Source: Caldisericota bacterium
GTDB lineage: Bacteria > Caldisericota > Caldisericia > Cryosericales > Cryosericaceae
Length of the DNA: 19,297 nt
Direction: 5' to 3'
Assembly: GCA_026390195.1 (NCBI GenBank)
Contig: JAPLGK010000138.1
Location: forward strand, 1 to 19,297
Shown: positions 6,549 to 13,811 of the stretch, one piece after another
How the letters are laid out: every line of letters starts with the position of its first letter
How positions within the stretch are numbered: position 1 is the first letter of the stretch
Notes under the pieces: model-generated
What the model was told of the DNA's origin: nothing
Databases searched by the model: none
The model's input: the letters and a program-made list of their open reading frames with translations, nothing else
Position numbers and translations under genes: made by a program

Positions 6549-7045
6549 AGATGAACCTGGAAGACCGGCTGAAGGAGAATCCTGAGCTGAAGAAGCAGTT
6601 TGACGTACTCGACGCGTACATCGGTGAGCTGGCAACCCTCGAAGGCAGCCTCATCAATGTCCTCCATCGCGCTCAGGAGATCTTCGGGTATCTCCCGGAT
6701 GAAGTGCTCGAGTTCGCCTCCAGCAGACTGAACCTGCCGCGTTCCACCGTGTACGGTGTCGTCACCTTCTATCACTTCTTCTCGCGTCTTCCAAAGGGAC
6801 GTCATACCGTCAGCGTGTGCCTTGGCACGGCCTGCTACGTGCGAGGCGGGAACGCAGTCTACGAGAAGGTCATGAAGACCCTGGGCATCAAGGCCGGCGA
6901 GACCACTCAGGACGGCCGCTTCAGTCTGGATATTGTTCGTTGTGTGGGGGCCTGTGGTCTCGCCCCAGTCGTTGTCATCGACAAGGACACGTACGGGCGT
7001 TCCACGCCCGAGAAGGTCGTGACGTTGCTGAACAAGTACGCTTAA
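6545..7045 (+). CDS. NADH-dependent hydrogenase gamma subunit, NuoE-type [2Fe-2S] (HydC-like)
   Basis: The 24-kDa-type subunit that sits beside the flavin subunit and relays electrons through a thioredoxin-fold [2Fe-2S] cluster. At 166 residues it has full length: a helical N-terminal bundle (about 1-85, with YLPDEVLEFAS and TVYGVVTFYHFFS typical of NuoE), then ligands C92, C97, C133 and C137 (C-x4-C and C-x3-C in VCLGTACYVRGG and VRCVGACGLAP). AGGAGG at 6532-6537 serves the ATG, which overlaps the mobA stop. It is the first of four consecutive hydrogenase genes and matches HydC of the HydABC electron-bifurcating type. Confidence 0.9.
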   Translation: MKMNLEDRLKENPELKKQFDVLDAYIGELATLEGSLINVLHRAQEIFGYLPDEVLEFASSRLNLPRSTVYGVVTFYHFFSRLPKGRHTVSVCLGTACYVRGGNAVYEKVMKTLGIKAGETTQDGRFSLDIVRCVGACGLAPVVVIDKDTYGRSTPEKVVTLLNKYA

Positions 7046-7068
7046 CCTCGGAGAATGGGGAGGAAAGA

Positions 7069-7437
7069 ATGAAATCACTGGAAGAGCTGAAGCGCATCAA
7101 GGAACAGACTCTCAAGGAGATGGACCTTCGCCAGGCCAAGGAGAGAGGCAAGGTCATCGTTGCTATGGGGACATGCGGCATTGCAGCCGGCGCGAAGGAC
7201 GCTCTCATGGCCATCATCGACGAGCTCGAGAAGGCGGACGTCCATGACGTCAAGGTCGTTCAGTCCGGCTGTATGGGACTCTGCGACAAGGAGCCGACAG
7301 TCGAAGTATCCATGAAGGACCAGCCTGCCGTCATCTATGGTGACGTCAACGATGCGAATGCGCGCAGGATCGTCCGCGAGCACGTCCAGGGCGGCAATGT
7401 CGTGGCTGATCTGGTCATCAAGCGGGAGAACATTTAG
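7069..7437 (+). CDS. Thioredoxin-like (2Fe-2S) ferredoxin domain protein of the hydrogenase operon
   Basis: A 122-residue protein. It has an N-terminal charged helix (1-28) followed by a thioredoxin-like ferredoxin fold: VIVAMGTCGIAAGAKDAL (29-46), VVQSGCMGLCDKEPTVEV (63-80) and a terminal helix (96-109). It resembles the small ferredoxin found between the NuoE- and NuoF-type subunits in clostridial and Thermotoga hydrogenase loci (TM1420 type). Only three cysteines are present (C36, C68, C72). The partner of C36 is missing, so cluster binding is either unusual or lost; I recall the GTCGIAAGA form as normal for this subfamily. GGGGAGG at 7057-7063 sets the start. It lies between nuoE-like and nuoF-like genes with short spacers. 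Confidence 0.8.
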   Translation: MKSLEELKRIKEQTLKEMDLRQAKERGKVIVAMGTCGIAAGAKDALMAIIDELEKADVHDVKVVQSGCMGLCDKEPTVEVSMKDQPAVIYGDVNDANARRIVREHVQGGNVVADLVIKRENI

Positions 7438-7461
7438 TCCAGGGGGAGAAGGGAAAACGCA

Positions 7462-9246
7462 ATGATACGAAATCAGTTGCTGGTCTGTGCAGGCGGTGCC
7501 TGCATCACGAGTGGCGAAAAGAGCGTCAAAGACGTTCTGGTCGACGAACTGAAGAAGCATGGTATCGAGGACGAGGTACAGGTCATCGAGACCGGCTGTA
7601 TGGGGGCATGTGACCTTGGCCCGATCGTCGTTGTGTATCCCGAGGGGACGTTCTATCAGAAGGTCACGGTCAAGAACGCTGATCTCATCGTAAGCGAACA
7701 CCTCGTGAAGGGCCGTACTGTCGGCGAGTTGCTGTACACTGAGCCGACCAGCGAGAAGAAGGCTCGGACCAGCGGGGATATCCCCTTCTACACGCGTCAG
7801 GTCAAGCGCGTCCTCCGCAACTGCGGAGCCATCGACCCTCTTTCCATCGAAGAGTACATCGCTCGTGACGGGTACTTCGCTCTTGGCAAGGCACTTGAGA
7901 TGACGCCGGACGATATCATCCAGGTCCTTCTCGACTCGGGTCTGCGCGGCCGCGGCGGAGCAGGGTTCCCGACCGGTCTCAAGTGGAAGGCCGCCCGAGA
8001 GGCGAATGGCTCCCCGAAGTATGTGGTCTGCAATGGGGATGAGGGTGACCCAGGAGCCTTCATGGACCGCAGTGTCCTTGAGGGAGATCCGCACTCCATC
8101 ATCGAGGCGATGGCTATCGCAGGACATGCCATCGGCGCGGAGAAGGGCTACATGTACGTCCGTGCTGAGTATCCGCTCGCCATGGAGAGATTTGAGTACG
8201 CGATTGGCAAGGCGCGCGAGTACGGGTTCCTTGGGCAGAGCATTCTGGGCACAGGATTCAACTTCGACATCGAGATCCGTATCGGTGCCGGGGCATTCGT
8301 CTGTGGCGAGGAGACTGCTCTCCTGCGGTCCATCGAGGGCAAGCGTGGAACGCCAAGCATCAAGCCTCCGTTCCCTGCCCAGGCTGGGCTGTGGAACAAG
8401 CCGACCTTGATCAACAACGTCGAGACATACGCCAACATCCCCCAGATCATCACAAACGGCGCAGAGTGGTTTCGCAGTGTTGGCTCCACCAAGAGTCCTG
8501 GCACAAAGGTGTTTGCTCTGGCAGGCAACGTCCAGAACACCGGCCTTGTTGAAGTTCCTATGGGAACCACGCTCAGGGAACTCATCTTTGACATTGGAGG
8601 AGGCATCCCGGGAGGCAAGAAGTTCAAGGCAGCCCAAACCGGAGGTCCGTCCGGAGGTGTCATCACGGGCGACTACCTGGATATGCCGATCGACTTCGAC
8701 ACGGTCAAGGACATCGGGACCATTATGGGATCCGGCGGGCTCATCGTGCTTGACGAGGATAGCTGTATGGTCGACGTTGCCAAGTTCTACCTTGGGTTCA
8801 CGGTCGATGAATCGTGCGGGAAGTGCACGCCGTGTCGCGAAGGGACCCGACAGATGTACCAGATGATGGAACGGATTTGCGATGGCAAGGGTCGCGATGG
8901 CGACATCGAGAAGCTGAGCAGGCTGGCCAATGTCATAGAGGATACGTCACTGTGTGGGCTTGGGCAGTCGGCCCCAAATCCGGTCCTGTCGACAATCAGG
9001 TTCTACGAAGACGAGTACCGTGCTCACATCTACGAAAAGAAGTGTCCGTCGCACGTGTGCAAGCACCTGCTGATATACTCCATCATGCCCGACAAGTGTG
9101 TTGGATGCACGGCATGCGCCCGGCAATGCCCCGTCGACGCCATCACCGGTGAGGTCAAGAAGACTCACATGATTGATCAGAGCAAGTGCAGCAAGTGTGG
9201 TTCCTGCTATGAAGTCTGTCGTTTTGGTGCGATCCGCAAAGAGTAA
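7462..9246 (+). CDS. hydB: NADH-dependent [FeFe]-hydrogenase beta subunit, NuoF-type flavoprotein (HydB-like)
   Basis: The 594-residue subunit that oxidises or reduces NAD(H) on FMN and passes electrons to HydA. Domains in order: thioredoxin-like [2Fe-2S] (C9, C14, C46, C50); NuoF core with the FMN/NADH loop GLRGRGGAGFPTGLKW (160-175), CNGDEGDPGAF (190-200) and GEETALLRSIEGKRG (282-296); the [4Fe-4S] N3-type site ESCGKCTPC with C452, C455, C458 and C498; and a C-terminal two-cluster ferredoxin domain (C546, C549, C552, C556 and C576, C579, C582, C586). The pair C528/C533 just before that domain (CPSHVC) is also typical of the group. This layout is that of HydB in the trimeric HydABC enzymes, many of which bifurcate electrons between NADH and ferredoxin. 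The ATG at 7462 follows a G-rich ribosome site. Confidence 0.95.
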   Translation: MIRNQLLVCAGGACITSGEKSVKDVLVDELKKHGIEDEVQVIETGCMGACDLGPIVVVYPEGTFYQKVTVKNADLIVSEHLVKGRTVGELLYTEPTSEKKARTSGDIPFYTRQVKRVLRNCGAIDPLSIEEYIARDGYFALGKALEMTPDDIIQVLLDSGLRGRGGAGFPTGLKWKAAREANGSPKYVVCNGDEGDPGAFMDRSVLEGDPHSIIEAMAIAGHAIGAEKGYMYVRAEYPLAMERFEYAIGKAREYGFLGQSILGTGFNFDIEIRIGAGAFVCGEETALLRSIEGKRGTPSIKPPFPAQAGLWNKPTLINNVETYANIPQIITNGAEWFRSVGSTKSPGTKVFALAGNVQNTGLVEVPMGTTLRELIFDIGGGIPGGKKFKAAQTGGPSGGVITGDYLDMPIDFDTVKDIGTIMGSGGLIVLDEDSCMVDVAKFYLGFTVDESCGKCTPCREGTRQMYQMMERICDGKGRDGDIEKLSRLANVIEDTSLCGLGQSAPNPVLSTIRFYEDEYRAHIYEKKCPSHVCKHLLIYSIMPDKCVGCTACARQCPVDAITGEVKKTHMIDQSKCSKCGSCYEVCRFGAIRKE

Positions 9247-9264
9247 TTGACCCGGAGGAATTTC

Positions 9265-11043
9265 ATGGAGACGAGAATGCTGAATGTGAGAATCAATGGA
9301 CGGGACTACCAAGTGCCGGACGGCACGACAATCCTGAAGGCCGCCAGGGAGTACGCGAAGATCGACGTGCCGACTCTCTGCTACCTTGAGGGGATCAGCG
9401 AGGAGGGCGCGTGCGCCATCTGTGTCGTCGAGGTCAAGGGTGCCCGCAACCTCCAGCGCGCATGCGTGGTTAAGGTTGGTGAGGGCATGGAGGTCTGGAC
9501 CAATACTTCGCGTGTCCGCGAGGCCCGCAAGCTCAATGTCGAGCTGCTGCTGGCCAATCACCCCAAGGACTGTCTCATGTGCGAGAAGAGCCAGATCTGC
9601 GACCTTCGTGAGCTGGCGTCTGAACTGGGGGTGCGGGAAGTGGAGTTCCCGCGAACCCGCACAGACTTGCTGCCATTGGACAACACATCGCTGTCGCTGG
9701 TGCGCGACCCCAACAAGTGCGTGCTCTGCAGGCGCTGCGTGAATGTGTGTGCCAAGGTTCAATCCGTCTATGCTATCGATATCATGGGGCGCGGCTCGAA
9801 CAGTACCGTCTCAACATTCCTGGACGCCGGCCTGGGGAACGTCGAGTGTGTGAACTGCGGGCAGTGCCTGCTTGTTTGCCCGACTGGTGCCATCACCGAG
9901 CGGAGCGAGATTCCGGACGTATGGAAGGCACTGGGAGACCCGGACAAGATCGTGGTTGTCGAGACAGCTCCGGCGGTTCGCGTTGCCATCGGTGAGGAGT
10001 TTGGCATGCCTGATGGGACGCAGGCGACCGGCAAGATGGCCGCCGCGCTCCGGAGTCTGGGTTTCGACAAGGTTTTTGACACCGACTTCTCGGCTGACTT
10101 GACCATCATGGAGGAGGGATTCGAGCTCATCGGGCGTATCAAGAACGGAGGTACGTTGCCGCTGATCACGTCCTGCTCACCAGGGTGGATCAAGTTTGCA
10201 GAGACATTCTTCCCAAAGGTGATGGACCACGTTTCTACCTGCAAGTCGCCTCAGCAGATGTTTGGTACGGTGACGAAGACGTACTGGGCTGAGAAGATGG
10301 GGATCGACCCGAGAAAGATCGTTGTCGTGTCTGTCATGCCGTGCACTGCCAAGAAATTCGAGAAGGAACGCCCTGAAATGAAGACGGCATTCCACTACTG
10401 GCAAGAGAAGTTGGGACTCAAGGACGAGGAATCGTTCAAAGACGTCGACTGCGTCCTGACAACTCGCGAGGCCGCTCAGATGATCCGCGAAGCAGGCATC
10501 GACTTTGCAAGCCTCCCTGACGAGGATTTCGACAAGCCCCTGGGTGAATCAACCGGCGCGGCCGTGATTTTCGGGGCCACGGGCGGCGTCATGGAAGCTG
10601 CGCTGCGGACGGCCTATGAAGTCATTACCACAAAGTCACTAGCGAAGCTCGACTTTGAGGATGTGCGTGGACTTGAGGGTATCAAGAGCGCGGATGTCGA
10701 CATCGATGGGATGACCTTGAAGGTCGCCATAGCCAACGGACGGGGAAATGCACGTGTCCTCATGGAACAAGTGCAGAAGGGCGAGTCGCCCTATCACTTC
10801 ATCGAGATCATGTGCTGCCCTGGTGGCTGCCTCGGTGGAGGCGGACAGCCCATCTCGGACAATCCCGACATCAAGAAGAGGCGTGCCGAGGCCATCTACC
10901 GGGAAGATGCGGGCAAGCCGATCCGCAAGTCGCATGAGAACCCAGAGGTCAAGGAGATCTACAAGGACTTCCTGGGTGAACCGAACAGCGAAAAGGCTCA
11001 TCATCTGCTGCATACCGAATACTGCGATCGCAGCTGCGAGTAA
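9265..11043 (+). CDS. hydA: [FeFe]-hydrogenase catalytic subunit (HydA)
   Basis: Reversibly makes H2 at the H-cluster. The 592-residue protein has an M3-type layout. Plant-type [2Fe-2S]: C39, C50, C53, C67. His-ligated [4Fe-4S]: H99, C103, C106, C112. Two [4Fe-4S] F-clusters: C152/155/158/162 and C195/198/201/205. The H-domain has L1 TSCSPGW (302-308), L2 MPCTAKKFE (358-366) and L3 EIMCCPGGCLGGGGQP (514-529). GGAGG at 9254-9258 sets the ATG at 9265; an upstream TTG at 9247 overlaps that site. It ends soon after the H-domain with HTEYCDRSCE, so the extra C-terminal domain of Thermotoga HydA is missing. Genes for the maturases HydE, HydF and HydG are not in the window. Confidence 0.97.
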   Translation: METRMLNVRINGRDYQVPDGTTILKAAREYAKIDVPTLCYLEGISEEGACAICVVEVKGARNLQRACVVKVGEGMEVWTNTSRVREARKLNVELLLANHPKDCLMCEKSQICDLRELASELGVREVEFPRTRTDLLPLDNTSLSLVRDPNKCVLCRRCVNVCAKVQSVYAIDIMGRGSNSTVSTFLDAGLGNVECVNCGQCLLVCPTGAITERSEIPDVWKALGDPDKIVVVETAPAVRVAIGEEFGMPDGTQATGKMAAALRSLGFDKVFDTDFSADLTIMEEGFELIGRIKNGGTLPLITSCSPGWIKFAETFFPKVMDHVSTCKSPQQMFGTVTKTYWAEKMGIDPRKIVVVSVMPCTAKKFEKERPEMKTAFHYWQEKLGLKDEESFKDVDCVLTTREAAQMIREAGIDFASLPDEDFDKPLGESTGAAVIFGATGGVMEAALRTAYEVITTKSLAKLDFEDVRGLEGIKSADVDIDGMTLKVAIANGRGNARVLMEQVQKGESPYHFIEIMCCPGGCLGGGGQPISDNPDIKKRRAEAIYREDAGKPIRKSHENPEVKEIYKDFLGEPNSEKAHHLLHTEYCDRSCE

Positions 11044-11056
11044 AACGGGAATACAG

Positions 11057-11086
11057 GGAGGCGCCCGCCAGCTGGCGGGCGCCTCC
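11057..11086 (+). repeat. 30-nt perfect palindrome between hydA and the TM1266-type gene
   Basis: The 30 bases read identically on both strands. As RNA they fold into a GC-rich hairpin of about 13 bp around a central AGCU. No T tract follows, so it is not a standard terminator. Likely roles are stabilising the upstream hydrogenase mRNA or partial attenuation. The CCTCC of its 3' arm (11082-11086) could alternatively pair with GGAGG at 11095-11099 or with the ribosome site at 11106-11112. Confidence 0.85.
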
Positions 11087-11119
11087 AGCGCTCCGGAGGA
11101 ATGAAGGGGAGGTATGTCA

Positions 11120-11383
11120 ATGGACAGCACGAAGCATGTTGGAGTCATTGCAATCATCATCAGCAAGCGTGAGACGACGGCCCCGAAGGTGAACCAGATA
11201 CTCACGAACCATGGAGACCTCATCATCGGACGTCTGGGACTGCCATATGGGGACCATGGCCTGCATGTGATTTCGCTCATCGTCGACGGCGAAAAGGAGC
11301 AGCTGCAGGGTCTGACTGCGGAGTTGACCGCAGTACAGGACACTATTGTCGAATCGACGATGAGCCCGGTCTGCCTAGCGTAG
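11120..11383 (+). CDS. TM1266-type iron-only hydrogenase system regulator
   Basis: An 87-residue protein with the ACT-like/NikR-C-like pattern of the family found beside [FeFe]-hydrogenase and maturase genes: GVIAIIISKRETTAPKVNQIL (8-28), HGDLIIGRLGLPY (31-43), GLHVISLIVDG (47-57), then a second helix and strand. The family is thought to regulate the hydrogenase system, but its ligand and mechanism are not established as far as I know. It has no DNA-binding domain, so it probably acts through a partner. An ATG at 11114 is only 1 nt from GGGAGG (11107-11112), so I start at 11120, 7 nt away. Confidence 0.85.
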   Translation: MDSTKHVGVIAIIISKRETTAPKVNQILTNHGDLIIGRLGLPYGDHGLHVISLIVDGEKEQLQGLTAELTAVQDTIVESTMSPVCLA

Positions 11384-11638
11384 GCTGGAGGCTGGGACAG
11401 AGGGTTACCGGGTGGCGGCACACGAGCGCTGCTAAGGGCATCAGACAATGCCAGCCGTCCAGGTTGGGCAGGGAAGGGGAAAAGGGAGAGGCGGCAAGGG
11501 GTCTGTGGAAAATGGTTTCAGCAAGCGACATGCGCGAAACGATCGGCGCTCGGGCGTGGTTTCCATGTGGTGCAGAGCGCGGTCGGCTTCTTGAGGGGAG
11601 CAGTATCGCTCCGGAAAAAAACGATCAGGGAGGAAACC
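11384..11638 (+). other. 255-nt non-coding spacer inside the hydrogenase island, structured and G-rich
   Basis: No convincing coding sequence or sigma-70 promoter is visible. It contains several complementary segments: GGCTGG near 11386 with CCAGCC near 11451; GGCAT/ATGCC flanking CAGACA; ACATG (11528-11532) with CATGT (11564-11568); and GGAGC/GCTCC (11597-11612). It also holds a G-quadruplex-type run at 11466-11486. It may be a structured leader of the second NuoE/NuoF block or a small RNA. I could not match it to a riboswitch class, RNase P RNA, tmRNA or SRP RNA. Confidence 0.5.
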
Positions 11639-12172
11639 ATGGAGTTGGACAATGTCACTCGACCAGTGGGGCAGGCGCAGCCGCTGAGCGATGAAGACAG
11701 GCGTTTTCTGCGCGAGCTGGTAGAAACAAATCGCATTGAGCATCACGGCCGGCTGTCGTACATGGACATCATGTTTGACCTTGAGCACCGCTACGGAAAC
11801 TCCCTCCCAGGACCTGTGCTGGGTGAGGTCGCACGACTCGTCGGGACGTCACCTGCGCAGCTCAACGGTTTCGTCACATTCTACACCATGCTGTCGACCG
11901 CTCCCCGCGGAAAGCATGTCGTTCGTGTCTGCACGAGTGGTCCGTGCCATGTGTCGGGTGCTCCGGCGATACTAAGCAGTCTGAGGCAGTTGCTCGGTGT
12001 CGGTATTGGCGAGACGACGCCGGACGGCGAGTTCACGCTTGAAGGATCGAGCTGCTTGGGCATCTGCGGGGTCTCCCCGGCCCTCATGATCGATGACGAC
12101 GCGTACGGAAACCTCACGCCGGAAGACCTGCCACGGATTCTCGACACAAAGCGCGCGGGAGGTGCACAGTGA
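11639..12172 (+). CDS. Second NuoE-type [2Fe-2S] subunit
   Basis: A 177-residue paralogue of the NuoE-type subunit at 6545-7045. It keeps the helical N-terminal half (about 20-90, LNGFVTFYTMLSTAPRGKH) and the thioredoxin-fold cluster ligands C98, C103, C139 and C143 in VCTSGPC and SSCLGIC. The first 15 residues are a short variable extension. GGGAGG at 11628-11633 sets the ATG at 11639. Its stop overlaps the GTG start of the next gene (GTGA), so the two are coupled and presumably form one diaphorase. The client could be a second redox enzyme such as a formate dehydrogenase, or an alternative subunit set for the hydrogenase. Confidence 0.88.
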   Translation: MELDNVTRPVGQAQPLSDEDRRFLRELVETNRIEHHGRLSYMDIMFDLEHRYGNSLPGPVLGEVARLVGTSPAQLNGFVTFYTMLSTAPRGKHVVRVCTSGPCHVSGAPAILSSLRQLLGVGIGETTPDGEFTLEGSSCLGICGVSPALMIDDDAYGNLTPEDLPRILDTKRAGGAQ

Positions 12173-13776
12173 AGCTGTTCTCAACCCAGATTGTCGTTCC
12201 TGTGGACTCCAACTCTGTCCTTCAGGGTGCTCTTGAGGTGAAGCACGTCCTGGAAGAGACCATTGCCAGGTTCAACCTGGGCAGCCAGGTCTCGGTGGTC
12301 GAGACTGGTGCTCTTGGTATCTATGACCAGGGTGTCGTTCTGGCCGTCTTCCCGGATGACGTCTATTACGGCGGAGTGAAACCGGTGGACGTGGAAGAGA
12401 TCGTCACGGAGCATCTCCTGAAAGGGCGTGTCGTGTCACGCCTCGTCATCGACAGGAACCTGTCAAGCAGGCGTCTTGTCGAGAAGGAGACAGGACTAAG
12501 CCAGCAGAAAATCGTCCTGAGAAACGCAGGACTCATCGATCCGCAAAGCATCGACGAGTATATTGCGCGTGACGGCTATGCAGCGCTGGCCAAGGCTCTT
12601 GCGATGCAGCCCGGCGAGGTCATCCAGATCCTGACCGACAGCAAGCTCCAGGGACGAGGGGGGGCGGGGTTCCCGACGGGGCTGAAGTGGGAAATGGTCG
12701 CGAAGGAGCAGAGCGACGAGAAATACATCGTATGCAACGCTGACGAAGGTGAACCCGGCACCTTCAAGGACCGTCTCATTCTCGAGGGAGATCCACACAG
12801 TATCGTTGAAGCTATGACCATTGCCGGCTACGCTACCGGGGCTCACGTTGGTATCGTCTATATCCGTGGCGAGTACTTCATGTCGATAGCGCGCCTCAAG
12901 AATGCTATCAAGGACGCCACTGAGTATGGACTGATTGTCAAGGACGTTATGGGGACGGGGTTCCAGTTTGATATTGAGGTCTATCGTGGTGGTGGCGCCT
13001 ACGTCTGTGGTGAGGAGTTTGCGCTGCTCGAGTCCATCGAGAACCGGCGGGGGGAGCCACGGAACAAGCCTCCGTTCCCGCCTCAGCATGGGCTTTTCGG
13101 AAAGCCTACGGTGGTCAACAACGTAGAGACGTTTGCCAATGTCCCGCCGATCCTACTCAATGGCAGCGATTGGTTCAAGTCGTTCGGGACACCGTCGAGT
13201 GCCGGCACCAAGGTCTTCTCGCTCTCGGGCGACATCGTGAACCGTGGCATCGTGGAGGTGCCCTTCGGAGTGACACTGCGCGAGCTGGTTTTTGACTTTG
13301 GCGGCGGCGTCAAGGGAGGCAAGCACATCGGGTTCATCCAGACTGGCGGCAGCGCGGGCACCGTGCTGTCAGACAAGTACCTGGACATTCCACTGGACTT
13401 TGCCTCAATGAAGACCAACAATGTCTCCATCGGGTCCGGAGTCATTCTCGTTGCCGGGGGCGATGTGCCACTCCTTCCGTTTCTTGCGGAAGTGGCGCAC
13501 TTCTTTTGGCATGAATCCTGTGGCAAGTGCACTCCGTGCCGCGAGGGAACGCTCCAAATCAAGGCCATCATGGATTCGCTCGTCAATCGGACGGCGGACC
13601 CCGCTTCCTTGCAACGTCTTGGCACGCTGCTAGACTTGCTGAGCGACACGTCGTTCTGCGGGCTGGGGCAGGCTGCCCCGCTCGCGTTCGAGTCTGCACT
13701 GCGCAACTTCCCGGAAGTATTCGACCGCGCACTGGCGGAGTCACATGTACCAGAGGCCTGTCAGGAAGAAGCATAG
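12169..13776 (+). CDS. Second NuoF-type flavoprotein, lacking the N-terminal [2Fe-2S] ligands and the ferredoxin tail
   Basis: A 535-residue NADH/FMN diaphorase subunit. The catalytic core is intact: GRGGAGFPTGLKW (162-174), CNADEGEPGTFKDR (189-202), GEEFALLESIENRRGEPR (281-298), and the N3-type [4Fe-4S] site ESCGKCTPC with C451, C454, C457 and C497. The N-terminal domain (about 1-95) still aligns with the thioredoxin-like ferredoxin of HydB, but all four ligands are gone: VVETGALGIYDQG (43-55) has A48 and Y52 where HydB has cysteines, and the first C-x4-C is absent. The protein ends after the N3 domain, without the two-cluster ferredoxin of HydB. Translation starts at GTG within the upstream stop, with GGGAGG about 6 nt before. 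Confidence 0.93.
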   Translation: MKLFSTQIVVPVDSNSVLQGALEVKHVLEETIARFNLGSQVSVVETGALGIYDQGVVLAVFPDDVYYGGVKPVDVEEIVTEHLLKGRVVSRLVIDRNLSSRRLVEKETGLSQQKIVLRNAGLIDPQSIDEYIARDGYAALAKALAMQPGEVIQILTDSKLQGRGGAGFPTGLKWEMVAKEQSDEKYIVCNADEGEPGTFKDRLILEGDPHSIVEAMTIAGYATGAHVGIVYIRGEYFMSIARLKNAIKDATEYGLIVKDVMGTGFQFDIEVYRGGGAYVCGEEFALLESIENRRGEPRNKPPFPPQHGLFGKPTVVNNVETFANVPPILLNGSDWFKSFGTPSSAGTKVFSLSGDIVNRGIVEVPFGVTLRELVFDFGGGVKGGKHIGFIQTGGSAGTVLSDKYLDIPLDFASMKTNNVSIGSGVILVAGGDVPLLPFLAEVAHFFWHESCGKCTPCREGTLQIKAIMDSLVNRTADPASLQRLGTLLDLLSDTSFCGLGQAAPLAFESALRNFPEVFDRALAESHVPEACQEEA

Positions 13777-13811
13777 TATCGATCAATTGCTGACCAAGAG
13801 GAGTAGTCAAC

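Noticed and set aside
7075..8637. A 520-codon open frame on the minus strand opposite the small ferredoxin and hydB genes
   Set aside because: It mirrors GC-rich coding sequence of two clearly recognised plus-strand genes, has no family resemblance and no supporting ribosome site. It is an antisense shadow.
11057..11086. The palindrome after hydA as an intrinsic terminator
   Set aside because: No T tract follows on either strand, and transcription seems to continue into co-directional genes with normal spacing.
10639..11448. A 269-codon minus-strand open frame over the 3' end of hydA and the TM1266-type gene
   Set aside because: It runs through two recognised plus-strand genes and the palindrome, with no protein resemblance.
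11464..11694. A 76-codon plus-strand frame starting in the spacer before the second NuoE gene
   Set aside because: It overlaps the real gene in another frame, is low in complexity at its start and has no family resemblance.
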